Shown: positions 31,574 through 41,871 of the stretch, piece by piece
Position numbering within the stretch: the stretch's first letter is position 1
Layout: each line of letters begins with the position of its first letter
Assembly: GCA_001999425.1 (NCBI GenBank)
Contig: MLHP01000017.1
Location: 41,156-105,155, forward strand
Source of the DNA: Rodentibacter genomosp. 2
GTDB taxonomy: Bacteria > Pseudomonadota > Gammaproteobacteria > Enterobacterales > Pasteurellaceae
Length of the DNA: 64,000 nt
Reading direction: 5' to 3'
The notes under the pieces: model-generated
What the model saw: the letters and a program-made list of their open reading frames with translations, nothing else
Database searches by the model: none
Told to the model about the DNA's origin: nothing
Translations under genes and position numbers: made by a program

Positions 31574-32358
31574 TGTTTGAAATTTTATTTCCAGCACTGC
31601 TTACCGGCATTTTATTGTCCCTTATCAGCGCGCCACTTGGAGTCTTCGTGGTATGGCGTAAAATGGCATACTTTGGTGACACGCTTTCTCATTCGGCTTT
31701 ACTTGGCGTTGCATTGGGAATTTTCTTACAAATCAATCCTTATATTGCGATAGTCGCCCTCACTCTTATTTTAGCGATTGTTATGGTATGGCTGGAAAGT
31801 CATACACAGTTTTCCATTGATACCTTGTTAGGTATTATTGCCCATAGTTGCTTATCACTCGGAGTTGTAACCATTGGTTTATTAAAAAATGTTCGGGTTG
31901 ATTTAATGAGTTATTTATTCGGTGACTTATTGGCAATCAATTACACCGATTTAATTTATATCGGTACCGGTGTAGTAATCGTACTCAGTACGTTACTCTA
32001 TTTTTGGCAAGCCCTTCTCTCCACCACCGCTTCGCCCGAACTCGCCCAAGTGGAAGGCATCAACATCAAAAAAATGCGTTTTATTTTGATGATTTTGACC
32101 GCGCTGACTATTGCGCTAAGTATGAAATTTGTCGGTGCATTAATTATTACCTCGCTATTAATTATTCCAGCAGCGACGGCACGCCGTTTCGCCAAAACCC
32201 CCGAATCCATGGCTGGGTTCGCTGTCGGGATCAGTATGCTTTCAATTATTGGCGGATTAATGCTTTCGGCATTTTATGACACCGCAGCCGGCCCATCGGT
32301 TGTCATTTGCTCGACATTTTTATTTGTTCTGTCATTGCTCAAAAAGGCTCGTTTGTAA
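31573..32358 (+). CDS. znuB: ZnuB, zinc ABC transporter permease
   Basis: This 261-residue ABC-3 family permease has about eight hydrophobic segments, with [20 protein letters not shown] near the start and [12 protein letters not shown] later, both typical of ZnuB. Its ATG overlaps the znuC stop (TAATG), so translation is coupled. Confidence 0.96.
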   Translation: MFEILFPALLTGILLSLISAPLGVFVVWRKMAYFGDTLSHSALLGVALGIFLQINPYIAIVALTLILAIVMVWLESHTQFSIDTLLGIIAHSCLSLGVVTIGLLKNVRVDLMSYLFGDLLAINYTDLIYIGTGVVIVLSTLLYFWQALLSTTASPELAQVEGINIKKMRFILMILTALTIALSMKFVGALIITSLLIIPAATARRFAKTPESMAGFAVGISMLSIIGGLMLSAFYDTAAGPSVVICSTFLFVLSLLKKARL

Positions 32359-32447
32359 GCTCGCCCAACCAGTGAAAACTATTTGCGCCGCCAGTTAATT
32401 CTTGATAAAGTGCGGTGGATTTTTATGGTGTTTTTAGGATAACAAAA

Positions 32448-33395
32448 ATGACCCCGGAATATTTAGATTTTGAATTGCCAATTGCCGAGCTAGAAGCAAA
32501 AATCGGTGCATTGCGCTCTGCCTCTAATGATGAGGTTGATTTAACCGATGAAATTAAACGCTTACAAAAGAAAAGCGATGAATTAACTAAAAAAACCTTT
32601 GCCAATCTTGATGCATGGCAAGTTTCACGTATGGCCCGTCACCCAAACCGTCCTTATACTCTTGATTATATTGAACATATTTTTACCGAATTTGAAGAAC
32701 TTGCCGGTGATCGAGCTTTTGCTGATGATAAAGCGATTGTTGGCGGATTAGCCCGTTTGGACGGTCGTCCGGTGATGGTAATCGGTCATCAAAAAGGTCG
32801 CACGGTAAAAGAGAAAGTACAACGCAATTTTGGTATGCCCGCACCGGAAGGCTATCGTAAGGCTTTACGCTTAATGGAAATGGCGGAACGTTTTAAACTT
32901 CCTATCATCACTTTTATTGACACACCGGGGGCTTATCCGGGAATCGGTGCGGAAGAACGCGGACAGGCTGAAGCGATTGCACGTAACTTACGGGAAATGG
33001 CGCAATTAACCGTACCGGTAATCTGTACCGTTATCGGTGAAGGCGGCTCAGGCGGCGCTTTGGCAATCGGGGTGGGTGATAAAGTAAATATGTTGCAATA
33101 TTCTACTTATTCCGTGATTTCACCGGAAGGTTGTGCCTCAATCCTATGGAAAAGTGCAGAAAAAGCCTCAACCGCCGCTGAAGTAATGGGGCTTACGGCT
33201 CCCCGTTTAAAAGAGCTTGAATTAATCGACAATATTGTACCGGAACCTTTAGGCGGTGCTCATCGTGACTATACATTGATGGCAAACAATTTGAAAAAAC
33301 GCCTAAACGAAGATTTAACAGAACTTGAAAACTTAGACAAAGAAGAGTTATTAAACAGACGTTATCAACGTTTAATGTCTTACGGCTATTGCTAG
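32448..33395 (+). CDS. accA: Acetyl-CoA carboxylase carboxyltransferase subunit alpha
   Basis: From the ATG at 32448 (TAGGAT ribosome site) the product is 315 residues starting [20 protein letters not shown]. The crotonase-fold oxyanion segment ([17 protein letters not shown]) and the C-terminal [12 protein letters not shown] are as in E. coli AccA. With AccD it transfers CO2 from biotin to acetyl-CoA in fatty acid synthesis. An earlier ATG at 32415 adds residues not seen in the family. Confidence 0.97.
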   Translation: MTPEYLDFELPIAELEAKIGALRSASNDEVDLTDEIKRLQKKSDELTKKTFANLDAWQVSRMARHPNRPYTLDYIEHIFTEFEELAGDRAFADDKAIVGGLARLDGRPVMVIGHQKGRTVKEKVQRNFGMPAPEGYRKALRLMEMAERFKLPIITFIDTPGAYPGIGAEERGQAEAIARNLREMAQLTVPVICTVIGEGGSGGALAIGVGDKVNMLQYSTYSVISPEGCASILWKSAEKASTAAEVMGLTAPRLKELELIDNIVPEPLGGAHRDYTLMANNLKKRLNEDLTELENLDKEELLNRRYQRLMSYGYC

Positions 33396-33402
33396 TTCAT
33401 TT

Positions 33403-33434
33403 AAAAAAAGAGCGGTTATTTTATCCGCTCTTTT
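33403..33434 (+). terminator. Terminator after accA
   Basis: AAAAGAGCGG and CCGCTCTTTT pair around TTATTTTAT and run into TTTTC. The arms resemble an uptake signal with one base changed (AAGAGCGGT). Confidence 0.85.
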
Positions 33435-33591
33435 CAATTTAACCGTAAGCTATTTTTGATTAAATATTATCTGCCGAGATATTAAACGGTTTCTCAAAAC
33501 AGCTTACCCCTAAACAATAAACTCTCCAAGATATTGCTTGCACTATCTAAGTTTTATAATGGAATGTAATATTAACCAACAGGAGGCAACT

Positions 33592-34458
33592 ATGAAAAAC
33601 GTACTTTCCATCCAATCACACGTGGTGTATGGCTTTGCCGGCAATAAATCCGCCACCTTCCCAATGCAACTATTAGGCGTAGATGTGTGGGCATTAAATA
33701 CCGTGCAATTTTCCAACCATACTCAATATGGTAAATGGACAGGTATGGTGATTCCACAAGAACAAATTCGTGAAATTGTTACCGGCTTAGATAATATCGA
33801 AAAATTACAAGAATGCGATGCATTGCTTTCCGGTTATTTAGGTTCGGCGGAACAAGTAGATCAAATTCTTTATGCTTTACAACAAATTAAGAAACATAAT
33901 CCTAATGCGCTTTATTTATGCGATCCTGTGATGCCAAATCCGGAAAAAATTTGTGTCGTGGCAAATGGCGTTCGAGAAGCACTGATTGAGAAGGCTATCC
34001 CTGTTGCGGATATTATGACGCCAAACTTTAATGAATTACGCCAACTCAGTGATTTCCCTATCAATTCTTTTGATGACGTATTAAAAGCAGTACGTGCCTT
34101 ACTGGATAAAGGCGTTAAAAAAGTACTGGTAAAACATTTGGGTAAAGTTGGAAAAATTAATGATCCCGATACCTTTGAAATTATTATGGCAACGCCTGAA
34201 GGGATCTGGCATTTAAGCCGTCCGCTGTATCAGTTTAATTTTGAACCGGTAGGTGTGGGTGATTTAATAGCAGGTACGTTCTTAGCGAACTTACTCAACG
34301 GAAAATCGGATGTGGAAGCCTTTGAAGCAATGAATAATGAAGTGGCAGGCGTAATGAAAACCACCTTTGAACTCAATTCTTACGAGCTACAAACTATTGC
34401 GGCACGTTTTGAAATTCTTCATCCGAGCGCCCAATACAAAGCAGAAAAAATTGCCTAA
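33592..34458 (+). CDS. pdxY: PdxY, pyridoxal kinase
   Basis: From the ATG at 33592, behind a strong AGGAGG, the product is 288 residues (E. coli PdxY 287) starting [20 protein letters not shown]. The ribokinase-type motif [18 protein letters not shown] holds the catalytic Asp. It phosphorylates pyridoxal in B6 salvage. The stop overlaps the tilS start (TAATG). Confidence 0.95.
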   Translation: MKNVLSIQSHVVYGFAGNKSATFPMQLLGVDVWALNTVQFSNHTQYGKWTGMVIPQEQIREIVTGLDNIEKLQECDALLSGYLGSAEQVDQILYALQQIKKHNPNALYLCDPVMPNPEKICVVANGVREALIEKAIPVADIMTPNFNELRQLSDFPINSFDDVLKAVRALLDKGVKKVLVKHLGKVGKINDPDTFEIIMATPEGIWHLSRPLYQFNFEPVGVGDLIAGTFLANLLNGKSDVEAFEAMNNEVAGVMKTTFELNSYELQTIAARFEILHPSAQYKAEKIA

Positions 34459-35747
34459 TGGATTTGTTTTCGTCTTTTGAACAACAACTTAAACAAACCA
34501 CCGCTCAACACTATCTTATCGCCTTGAGCGGTGGTTTAGATTCTACTGTTCTTCTTACTTTATTTGCAAAACTCCTTCAGATTCAGCCGCACTTTTATCT
34601 CCGAGCTATTCATATTCACCATGGTTTAAGCCCCAATGCCGATAGTTGGGTTGAACATTGTCAATCTTTGTGTGCTCAATATGAGATTCCACTCATTATT
34701 GAGAAAGTACAAATTGACTACCGCAACGGTATTGAAGCCGGCGCACGTGAGGCGCGTTATCAGGCTATTCAGCAACATATTCAACCCAACGAAATTCTCG
34801 CCACCGCACATCATTTAAACGATCAAACGGAAACTTTTTTCCTCGCACTAAAACGTGGTAGCGGTTTACAAGGATTAGGCGCAATACAAAAGCAAAGCGA
34901 ATTATTTGGTATGAAGATTTTTCGTCCATTACTTTCCTTTACCCGAGAACAATTAGAACGCTATGCACGAACTGAAAATTTAACTTGGATTTTTGATGAA
35001 AGTAACGATGATACCCGTTATGAACGCAATTTTTTGCGTAATGAAATTCTGCCAAAGCTCCGTGAACGTTGGACACATTTTGATCACGCTGTTCAACGCG
35101 CTGCACAGCATTGTTTTGAGCAACAACAGCTAATTAACGAACTCTTACAAAAAACTTTTCTCGACCATTGCCAAACGCCAACAGAATTTCAACTTCACAA
35201 TTTCAATCAATATTCATCGCCAAAACAGACCGCACTTTTGCGAATGTGGTTTTCTCTAAATCAATGGGAAATGCCAAGTAAACGCCAACTCGAACAACTA
35301 ATAAATGATGTTATTTTTGCAAAAAAAGAAGCCAATCCGCAGTTTCATTTAGGAAAGCAGATTGTCCGCCGTTATCAATCCTGTTTATATCTCACCGCTG
35401 ATTTTGCGGATTTAACGGGCATTTGCCTTGAAATGCAAGATGACCACATTTTGCTTCCCGACAATCTTGGCGAACTTTATTTGCAACGAACCCCACAGCA
35501 CTTTATTTTTTCTTGGCAACAATTTTCCGTTGAATTGCCTCTTACTGATTTACCGATTCAAATCCGCTTCAATTATTCGGGAAAAATCAAACATCACCCG
35601 AAACGCCCAAGAGAGGAAATCAAAAAAATTTGGCAAGAATTAGGCGTCCCTCCTTGGCAACGGAGCCGCATTCCACTCATTTTTTACGGTGATCAACTAC
35701 AAAGTGCGGTCGGTTTTTTCAAGGTTTTTGAACATTCTGAAAAATGA
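34458..35747 (+). CDS. tilS: TilS, tRNA(Ile)-lysidine synthetase
   Basis: This 429-residue protein has the PP-loop [15 protein letters not shown] near residue 23 and [22 protein letters not shown], both TilS hallmarks, plus the C-terminal TilS domains. It converts the CAU anticodon C34 to lysidine so the tRNA reads AUA. Coupled to pdxY by a one-base overlap. Confidence 0.95.
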   Translation: MDLFSSFEQQLKQTTAQHYLIALSGGLDSTVLLTLFAKLLQIQPHFYLRAIHIHHGLSPNADSWVEHCQSLCAQYEIPLIIEKVQIDYRNGIEAGAREARYQAIQQHIQPNEILATAHHLNDQTETFFLALKRGSGLQGLGAIQKQSELFGMKIFRPLLSFTREQLERYARTENLTWIFDESNDDTRYERNFLRNEILPKLRERWTHFDHAVQRAAQHCFEQQQLINELLQKTFLDHCQTPTEFQLHNFNQYSSPKQTALLRMWFSLNQWEMPSKRQLEQLINDVIFAKKEANPQFHLGKQIVRRYQSCLYLTADFADLTGICLEMQDDHILLPDNLGELYLQRTPQHFIFSWQQFSVELPLTDLPIQIRFNYSGKIKHHPKRPREEIKKIWQELGVPPWQRSRIPLIFYGDQLQSAVGFFKVFEHSEK

Positions 35748-35825
35748 CCAAAACTTACCGCACTTTATACTTTTTATCTGATAGAATAACTCAGGTTTAT
35801 ATTTTTATGACATAAAGGAAAATAA

Positions 35826-36443
35826 ATGTTTGATTCTTTGATTGTTCAGTTTGTTGTACTTTGGGCTGTAATTGACCCAATTGGCTCGATTCCCGTTTAT
35901 CTTTCCAAAACGATTGGTTTTTCCCTTGAGGAACGCCGAAAAATTGCGCGTAATGCAGTGATTATTTCTGCCGGTATTCTCCTTTTCTTTTTAGTAGGCG
36001 GACAAATTCTCTTTGAAGCCATGCAAGTTCCCCTTCCGGCTTTCCAAATCGCAGGGGGATTAGTCCTTTTCCTCTTTGCTTTAACGATGATTTTTGGTGA
36101 AAGTAAACCGGAACAAGAAATTAAAATGAGAGCAAACATTACGGAAATTGCCGTTTACCCTCTTGCCGTACCCTCTATTGCCTCACCGGGTGCGATGATG
36201 GCGATAGTGCTTTTAACGGACAATCACCGTTTTAATTTCACTGAACAATTTATTACCGCCGGAATTATGTTAGCTGTATTGTTGATTACTTATATTTTAC
36301 TGCTTGCTGCGAACCGTATTCAGCACTTTATTGGAAATTCCGGTGCGGCAATTATCAGCCGAGTGATGGGATTAATTTTGGCAACGGTAGCGGTGAATAA
36401 TGTATTAATCGGATTGAGAGACTTTTTTACTCAGGTGGCGTAA
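35826..36443 (+). CDS. MarC/YhgN-family inner membrane protein
   Basis: This 205-residue protein has six hydrophobic segments and the MarC family patterns (DPIGSIPVYLSKT; AVPSIASPGAMM). Members were once linked to antibiotic resistance or amino acid export, but no function is settled. An AAAGGAAAA ribosome site precedes the ATG. It converges on mutH across an inverted-repeat element. Confidence 0.88.
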   Translation: MFDSLIVQFVVLWAVIDPIGSIPVYLSKTIGFSLEERRKIARNAVIISAGILLFFLVGGQILFEAMQVPLPAFQIAGGLVLFLFALTMIFGESKPEQEIKMRANITEIAVYPLAVPSIASPGAMMAIVLLTDNHRFNFTEQFITAGIMLAVLLITYILLLAANRIQHFIGNSGAAIISRVMGLILATVAVNNVLIGLRDFFTQVA

Positions 36444-36450
36444 AGAAAGT

Positions 36451-36476
36451 AAGGCTTCTGTGATAGGAGCCTTTTT
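36451..36476 (+). terminator. Terminator after the marC-family gene
   Basis: AAGGCT and AGCCTT arms flank a 13-base loop and are followed by TTTT. It ends just before the inverted-repeat element. Confidence 0.65.
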
Positions 36477-36504
36477 TATTTTCTTTTTTGAAATTGATAT
36501 CGGG

Positions 36505-36885
36505 TTTCGCCGATGGCTACCTACTTTTTCTATGAATAAAGTGCGGTTAGAATTTAATATTTTTAAAACTTTTCTAAAATCAACCGCACCTTAAATAATG
36601 CTCCTATAAATTCGGGTCCCTATATAAATTGCCTTTGCGACTTGGCATTTTTAGCTAAATTTGTACTGTTTGAGCGTAGCGAGTTTACAAATTTAGCGTT
36701 AAGAAAATGACAACAAAGCAAAGACAAAATCCAACGGATTTTGAATGTCGGCTTTGCCGACAGCCCCGAAGGGGTGAGCAAGTCAGCTATGCTGAGTTGC
36801 GAATAACAGCAATTTAACTGGGGCGTATTTTCTTTGCCTACTTTCTTTTACACGAGTAAAAGAAAGTAGGCCGCCATCGGCGAAA
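36505..36885. repeat. 381-base element with 23-base terminal inverted repeats (MITE-like)
   Basis: The ends TTTCGCCGATGGC-TA-CCTACTTT (36505-36527) and the complement of 36863-36885 match at 21 of 23 bases. Inside are a perfect 14-pair hairpin (36838-36869), GTCGGC-TTT-GCCGAC (36746-36760), CCCC-GAA-GGGG, an AAATTTGTA/TACAAATTT pair and an uptake-signal pair near 36538-36594. There is no open frame of note. It fills the gap between two convergent genes and stops 1 base before the mutH stop codon. A mobile or structured intergenic repeat is likely. Confidence 0.7.
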
Positions 36886-36886
36886 T

Positions 36887-37549
36887 CTAATTACCTAAAA
36901 ACTCTCTCAATATTCCTGCTGTAAATTCTTTCCTTAAATAAAATCCCAACGGCAATGTTTCCACTACTTCGCCATTTTTACCAATGCCTTTGGTGATAGC
37001 TTTGCTATTTGCTCCTTTTGGTCGTAACTGCATCACTTCCCCGATACGGGCTGTAATTTCATTTAGTCTTCCCAAAGTGATATATTCCATCAATTCTTCC
37101 CAATCCCGTTTTAATTGACGTTCCTGTTCTGGGCTGGGCTGCCATAAAATCGGTGCCCCAATATGACGATCACGCAAGGCAATATGCCGGCTACCGTCAA
37201 CAGGAATCCAAAGTACACAAGATAATTTATGACGAACATGCGAATTTTCCCATTGCACACCGGAATTTTGTGTCAGTGGAGCAAGGCTAACAAAAGTAGT
37301 TTCCAACGGAAAACCCTGTTCATTAATCGGTAAGCTTTTGAGCTCCACCCCAAGATGAGCAAAATCTTGTTCGGCTTTACTGCCGGCAGTCGCCCCTAAA
37401 GCAGTCTCTAACAGCATACCGCCCCAACCTTTATCACGTTTTAAATTTGGAGGAACAGGGATATTAAGCTCATCGGCAAGTTCACCAAAAGTCAATCCGG
37501 CAATAGACTGCGCCCGTTGAAGAAGTTGCGTTAATGTTTGTGGAATCAT
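36887..37549 (-). CDS. mutH: MutH, mismatch-repair endonuclease
   Basis: This 220-residue protein belongs to the MutH/Sau3AI family. The catalytic Glu and Lys of the D-(E-x-K) site are seen in [10 protein letters not shown], after Asp in AEQDF. MutH nicks the unmethylated strand at hemimethylated GATC after MutSL activation. Its start overlaps the ogt stop (ATGA). Confidence 0.95.
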   Translation of the reverse strand: MIPQTLTQLLQRAQSIAGLTFGELADELNIPVPPNLKRDKGWGGMLLETALGATAGSKAEQDFAHLGVELKSLPINEQGFPLETTFVSLAPLTQNSGVQWENSHVRHKLSCVLWIPVDGSRHIALRDRHIGAPILWQPSPEQERQLKRDWEELMEYITLGRLNEITARIGEVMQLRPKGANSKAITKGIGKNGEVVETLPLGFYLRKEFTAGILREFLGN

Positions 37550-38085
37550 TCGTTATATTTCTTAAAAAAGCGGGGGCGAGTATATTCTGTTCCTTTATCA
37601 ATGTAAGAAATTTTTTCTAATTTCAGTAAAAAGCGTTTCGCCGCTAAGCCACCACCAAAGCCGGTTAGGGTTTTATCCTTACCTAAAATGCGATGGCACG
37701 GAATGATGATGCTAATCGGGTTGCTGCCAACCGCGCCACCCACAGCACGTACCGCTTTTGGATTGTTAATCATTTTTGCCAATTCGCCATAACTCGACAT
37801 TTCACCGTAACCGATTTGTCGTAAAGCCTGCCAAATGGCTCGCTGGAATGGCGTTCCCTCAGCTTTCAAGGGAATATCCGAAAATGTCTCCGTTTCTCCC
37901 TTAAAATAACGATCAAAAGCTAACCGCACTTTTTGGAAAAGAGGGAGATCATTTTTTTCAACCCATTTAGGATTCGGTTCGAACTGCTCTTTTTCAAAAT
38001 CAATGTGCGTGATGTGCTCACCGTCAGACAAGATCAAGAGTTTTCCCACCGGAGAAGGATAATAAGTGTAGTAAAGTGCGGTCAT
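37546..38085 (-). CDS. ogt: Methylated-DNA--protein-cysteine methyltransferase
   Basis: This 179-residue suicide alkyltransferase has the active-site PCHRI motif and the preceding [11 protein letters not shown] segment. It moves the methyl group of O6-methylguanine to its own Cys. It overlaps mutH by 4 bases, giving a two-gene DNA-repair unit. Confidence 0.94.
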   Translation of the reverse strand: MTALYYTYYPSPVGKLLILSDGEHITHIDFEKEQFEPNPKWVEKNDLPLFQKVRLAFDRYFKGETETFSDIPLKAEGTPFQRAIWQALRQIGYGEMSSYGELAKMINNPKAVRAVGGAVGSNPISIIIPCHRILGKDKTLTGFGGGLAAKRFLLKLEKISYIDKGTEYTRPRFFKKYNE

Positions 38086-38109
38086 TTTTAGCCTCGTTTT
38101 AATATAAAA

Positions 38110-38131
38110 AAAGCGTACCGAAGTACGCTTT
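38110..38131 (-). terminator. Terminator after ompP1
   Basis: On the minus strand AAAGCGTAC and GTACGCTTT pair around a TTCG tetraloop and run into TTTTTTAT. Confidence 0.88.
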
Positions 38132-38154
38132 ATTATGCGAAATTTTTAAATAAA

Positions 38155-39462
38155 TTAGAAACGATAATTTACATTTAAACCGTAAAGGTTAGCGCTGGAT
38201 TTACTCGTATAATTCACCGCAAAAGGAACTTTTTCTTGCTGCTCTTTAAAGGTGATTTTCTTACCTTTTAAATGAGCATAGGCAAGATCAATTGATAAAT
38301 CCGGCGTCACTTTATAAGTTGCACCTAAACTATACCAAGTCCGATCCGTATCTGGGATCGAGGCAGAATGATACGAATCTGCGGCTGTTTCATCATAGGC
38401 AATCCCGCTACGTAAAGTCAGTTTATCTGTCGCCTCATAGGAAACCCCTAGAGCAATACGGGAATTTCCACGGAAATATTCATCTTTTTGTAAAGCGGTC
38501 GTACCATCACTATTATAGGTTGCTTTCAGCTCTTTAAAACGTTTCCAATTCGTATATTTATAACTGTAATGAAAAGCAAATTTATCCGTTACTTTATGAT
38601 AGCCGGAAATCTCCCAATACCCCGGTAAATCAAGATCCAATTCTGCCGTATCGGTACGATTTAATGTACGATTGAAAGCAGAATTATCTTTATAATTCAC
38701 TGTAATAGGAGAATGATAAGCCACACCTAAACGGTTACGTTCATTAAATTCATAAACTAATCCTGCATTCCAACCGAATCCCCATTCATTGTCTTGTAAA
38801 CGCGTCACAACATCACTGCTATCCAACACTTTCACAGGACGACCAGCTTGAGCACTTACCTGAGCATTAATCAAATCTGCCCCAACGCCAGCTGTTCGCT
38901 CTAATTTTGCCTTGGTATAAAGTGCATTAACACCTAAACCAAAACTCAAACCCTCTGAAATACGATAAGCACCGCTAAGATTTAAATTAATTGCAGTTAA
39001 ATCTGTTTTTCCGCCAAATACACCCGCACTATAGTCCGAATCAAATTCTGTTTTTAATCCAAAAGGAACATTCATTCCTCCACCAACAGAAAATTTCTCG
39101 TTAATCGGATAAACAAAATAAGCGTTTGGAACAAAGGCTGAAGGCACAATATTACTTTGATTTGCATTTTTATTAGCCAACAATCCACGGACTTGCGGAG
39201 AATCCGAAGTAAATTCCCCTTCTAAATTAACCTTTGCATCAACATAAACACCACCAAAAGAAATTTCAGGACGTTTAAATAAAGTCATCAACGCTGGGTT
39301 TGTTGCCACGACAGAAGCATTATCCGCTATCGCAGCTTCACCGGCATAGGCTCGCCCCAAACCGGAGGTAGAAATTTCCGCTAACTGGAATGCTGCGGCA
39401 TTTGCACCACCTGCTGTAATTAACGCTATACTTGCTAATAAGGAATGATTAAATTTTTTCAT
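38155..39462 (-). CDS. ompP1: Outer membrane protein P1 (FadL family)
   Basis: This 435-residue beta-barrel has a 22-residue signal peptide ending GGANA-AAFQLAE and the FadL N-terminal pattern (STSGLGRAYAGEAAIADNAS; ATNPALMTLFKRP). It ends in an aromatic residue (NVNYRF), typical of outer membrane barrels. FadL proteins import long-chain fatty acids; in H. influenzae P1 is a surface antigen. A YfcZ-family gene is divergent, as near fadL in E. coli. Confidence 0.94.
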   Translation of the reverse strand: MKKFNHSLLASIALITAGGANAAAFQLAEISTSGLGRAYAGEAAIADNASVVATNPALMTLFKRPEISFGGVYVDAKVNLEGEFTSDSPQVRGLLANKNANQSNIVPSAFVPNAYFVYPINEKFSVGGGMNVPFGLKTEFDSDYSAGVFGGKTDLTAINLNLSGAYRISEGLSFGLGVNALYTKAKLERTAGVGADLINAQVSAQAGRPVKVLDSSDVVTRLQDNEWGFGWNAGLVYEFNERNRLGVAYHSPITVNYKDNSAFNRTLNRTDTAELDLDLPGYWEISGYHKVTDKFAFHYSYKYTNWKRFKELKATYNSDGTTALQKDEYFRGNSRIALGVSYEATDKLTLRSGIAYDETAADSYHSASIPDTDRTWYSLGATYKVTPDLSIDLAYAHLKGKKITFKEQQEKVPFAVNYTSKSSANLYGLNVNYRF

Positions 39463-39658
39463 TTGGAACCTTTTGTTATTTATATAAAAATAAAATCCGC
39501 GTGATTCTAAAACGCTATTTATTGTAGTGCAAATTCATTTTGTTTATTTTCATAGAGTTCCGACCAGTGAAGATTTCTATTTAAAGTGCGGAGAGTTTTC
39601 ATCTGCTTTTTAAAAGTGATAAAATAACGCCAATTTAATTTTAAAATAAGGACAAAAT

Positions 39659-39946
39659 ATGAGCGTAAAATGCAAAGCAGAAGAATCATTGACTTGTAGC
39701 TGTGTGGATGTGGGCGCCATTATTGACGGTTCCGACCGTACCGTTAACATTGAGCAAATTTATACAAATCAAGCAGAAGCGGAACAATCCCTAGCCCGTC
39801 TCACGGAGAAAGCACGTAAAACAGAAAGTGATCCTTGTGAAATTGTAAGTGAAATATTGCCTATTGAAGGCGGCGTACAATTAAATGCAAGTTTTACCTT
39901 CTGTTGCCAAGCCGAAGCCATGATTTTTGAATTAGCGAATCGCTAA
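39659..39946 (+). CDS. YfcZ/YiiS-family protein (DUF406)
   Basis: This 95-residue cysteine-containing protein (CSCVDVGAIIDGSD; FTFCCQAEAMIFELANR) matches the UPF0381/YfcZ family. In E. coli yfcZ also lies next to fadL. The function is unknown. It is followed by an uptake-signal terminator. Confidence 0.88.
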   Translation: MSVKCKAEESLTCSCVDVGAIIDGSDRTVNIEQIYTNQAEAEQSLARLTEKARKTESDPCEIVSEILPIEGGVQLNASFTFCCQAEAMIFELANR

Positions 39947-39957
39947 AAACTTTATTC

Positions 39958-40000
39958 AAAAAGACCGCACTTTTATAAAGTTATAAAGTGCGGTCTTTTT
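39958..40000 (+). terminator. Uptake-signal terminator after the YfcZ-family gene
   Basis: AAAAAGACCGCACTTT and AAAGTGCGGTCTTTTT form a 16-pair stem with an 11-base loop, then T. Each arm contains one uptake signal. Confidence 0.88.
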
Positions 40001-40014
40001 TCATATAAAATTTA

Positions 40015-40030
40015 TCGCAAACGTTTGCCT
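40015..40030 (+). promoter_or_regulatory. PurR operator before purM
   Basis: TCGCAAACGTTTGCCT matches the PurR consensus ACGCAAACGTTTGCGT at 14 of 16 positions, including the central CAAACGTTTG. A TACAAT -10 at 40038-40043 with 17-base spacing from TCGCAA would place the box on the -35. PurR with guanine or hypoxanthine should repress purMN. Confidence 0.85.
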
Positions 40031-40083
40031 AAACTGATACAATCCGCGCTGATTTTTCATTTAATTAACATGGGAAAAACATT

Positions 40084-41121
40084 GTGAGTAAACCATCATT
40101 AAGTTACAAAGACGCCGGCGTTGATATTAATGCGGGTAATGAACTTGTCGAACGAATCAAACCACATGTAAAACGCACTACACGTCCTGAAGTGATCGGT
40201 GGCCTGGGCGGATTCGGCGCATTGTGTGCCATTCCAAGCAAATATAAAGAGCCTATTTTGGTTTCAGGAACTGACGGAGTTGGAACAAAATTACGCTTAG
40301 CCATTGATTTGAAAAAACACGATACCATTGGTGTTGATCTCGTGGCAATGTGCGTCAATGATTTGGTGGTACAAGGTGCCGAACCTCTGTTTTTCTTAGA
40401 TTATTATGCAACCGGAAAACTAGAAGTCGATGTGGCGGCGGATGTGGTGAAAGGGATTGCAGAAGGTTGTGTGCAATCAGGCTGTGCCTTGGTCGGCGGT
40501 GAAACGGCCGAAATGCCAGGAATGTATCACGAAGGTGATTATGATTTAGCGGGTTTCTGTGTTGGCGTCGTTGAAAAATCCGAAATTATTGATGGTCGTC
40601 AAGTGCGTAGCGGTGATGCCTTAATTGCGCTAGGTTCAAGTGGTCCTCATTCAAACGGTTATTCTTTAATCCGTAAAGTGATTGATATTTCCGGTGTCAA
40701 TCCGGCAACCGAACAATTAGCCGGTAAACCATTAAGCGAACAAGTGCTTGCGCCAACAAAAATTTATGTAAAATCTATTTTATCCCTGATTAAACAAACA
40801 AATGTTCATGCTATCGCGCATCTCACCGGTGGTGGTTTTTGGGAAAACATTCCACGTGTATTACCGAAAAATACCAAAGCCGTGATTAATGAAAAAAGTT
40901 GGGAATGGCAACCGATTTTCAAATGGTTGCAAGAACAAGGTAATATTTCTACTTATGAAATGTACCGTACCTTTAACTGTGGCGTGGGAATGGTGATTGC
41001 CCTTCCTCAAGATCAAGTGGAAACCGCATTGGCACTTTTAAAACAAGCCGGTGAAAATGCATGGCTGATCGGACATATTGAACAGGCAACAGATGGCGAA
41101 GAGCAGGTTATGATTCAATAA
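40084..41121 (+). CDS. purM: PurM, phosphoribosylformylglycinamidine cyclo-ligase
   Basis: This 345-residue AIR synthetase begins at GTG (40084) with [20 protein letters not shown], as in E. coli PurM. Conserved segments include [14 protein letters not shown] and [11 protein letters not shown]. It catalyses the fifth step of purine synthesis. purN follows after 54 bases. A five-codon ATG frame (40070-40087) overlaps the GTG start. Confidence 0.97.
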   Translation: MSKPSLSYKDAGVDINAGNELVERIKPHVKRTTRPEVIGGLGGFGALCAIPSKYKEPILVSGTDGVGTKLRLAIDLKKHDTIGVDLVAMCVNDLVVQGAEPLFFLDYYATGKLEVDVAADVVKGIAEGCVQSGCALVGGETAEMPGMYHEGDYDLAGFCVGVVEKSEIIDGRQVRSGDALIALGSSGPHSNGYSLIRKVIDISGVNPATEQLAGKPLSEQVLAPTKIYVKSILSLIKQTNVHAIAHLTGGGFWENIPRVLPKNTKAVINEKSWEWQPIFKWLQEQGNISTYEMYRTFNCGVGMVIALPQDQVETALALLKQAGENAWLIGHIEQATDGEEQVMIQ

Positions 41122-41175
41122 CCCCTTCGAGGCGAATGAAAATTCGCCTTTCTTTTCTCTATTTTTAGGATCTTT

Positions 41176-41814
41176 ATGAAAAAAATTGCCGTTCTGATTT
41201 CAGGACAAGGAAATAATCTACAAGCCATCATTGATGCTTGTGAAAAAGGTTTTATCTCTGCCAAAATTGCCTGTGTGGTCAGCAATAAAAGTGATGCCTT
41301 TGGGCTTGAACGGGCAAAAAGTGCGGCCATTCCTACAAGTGTTTTTTTACGTCAAGATTTCACGAGCAATCAAGAAATGGATCGCCAAATTGGCGATTAT
41401 TTAGCAAGTTTTGATGTTGATCTTATTGTGCTCGCCGGTTATATGAAAATTTTAACGCCTGAATTTACTCAACGTTTCCAAGGAAAAATTTTAAATATTC
41501 ACCCTTCTCTACTCCCTAAATATGCAGGTCTCAACACTTATCAACGGGCACTAGAAGCGGGTGATACCGAGCACGGTACGACGGTTCATTTTGTGAATGA
41601 AGAAGTCGATGGCGGTGCAATTATTTTACAAGCCAAAGTGCCTATTTTCCCAGATGATAATGTGGAAGACATTGAATTACGCACAAGAGAGCAAGAATAT
41701 CGTGTTTATCCCATGGTGGTTAAATGGTTTGTAGAAAACCGCTTAACCCTAAAAGAAGGTATGGCTTATTTAGACGGAAAACCATTATCTGAGCAAGGTT
41801 ATGCCTGTGACTAA
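41176..41814 (+). CDS. purN: PurN, phosphoribosylglycinamide formyltransferase
   Basis: This 212-residue enzyme has the N-formyltransferase site with NIHPSLLPKYAGLNT (Asn and His catalytic) and VDGGAIILQ (Asp). It transfers the formyl group from 10-formyl-THF to GAR. It forms an operon with purM, as in E. coli. Confidence 0.97.
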   Translation: MKKIAVLISGQGNNLQAIIDACEKGFISAKIACVVSNKSDAFGLERAKSAAIPTSVFLRQDFTSNQEMDRQIGDYLASFDVDLIVLAGYMKILTPEFTQRFQGKILNIHPSLLPKYAGLNTYQRALEAGDTEHGTTVHFVNEEVDGGAIILQAKVPIFPDDNVEDIELRTREQEYRVYPMVVKWFVENRLTLKEGMAYLDGKPLSEQGYACD

Positions 41815-41819
41815 AAAGA

Positions 41820-41848
41820 AAAGCGATGAAATTATTCATCGCTTTTTT
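41820..41848. terminator. Terminator between purN and ompW
   Basis: AAAGCGATGAA and TTCATCGCTTT form an 11-pair stem with an ATTA loop, followed by TTTTG. The genes converge here. Confidence 0.88.
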
Positions 41849-41871
41849 GTTGAATAGAGGACAATTTATAA

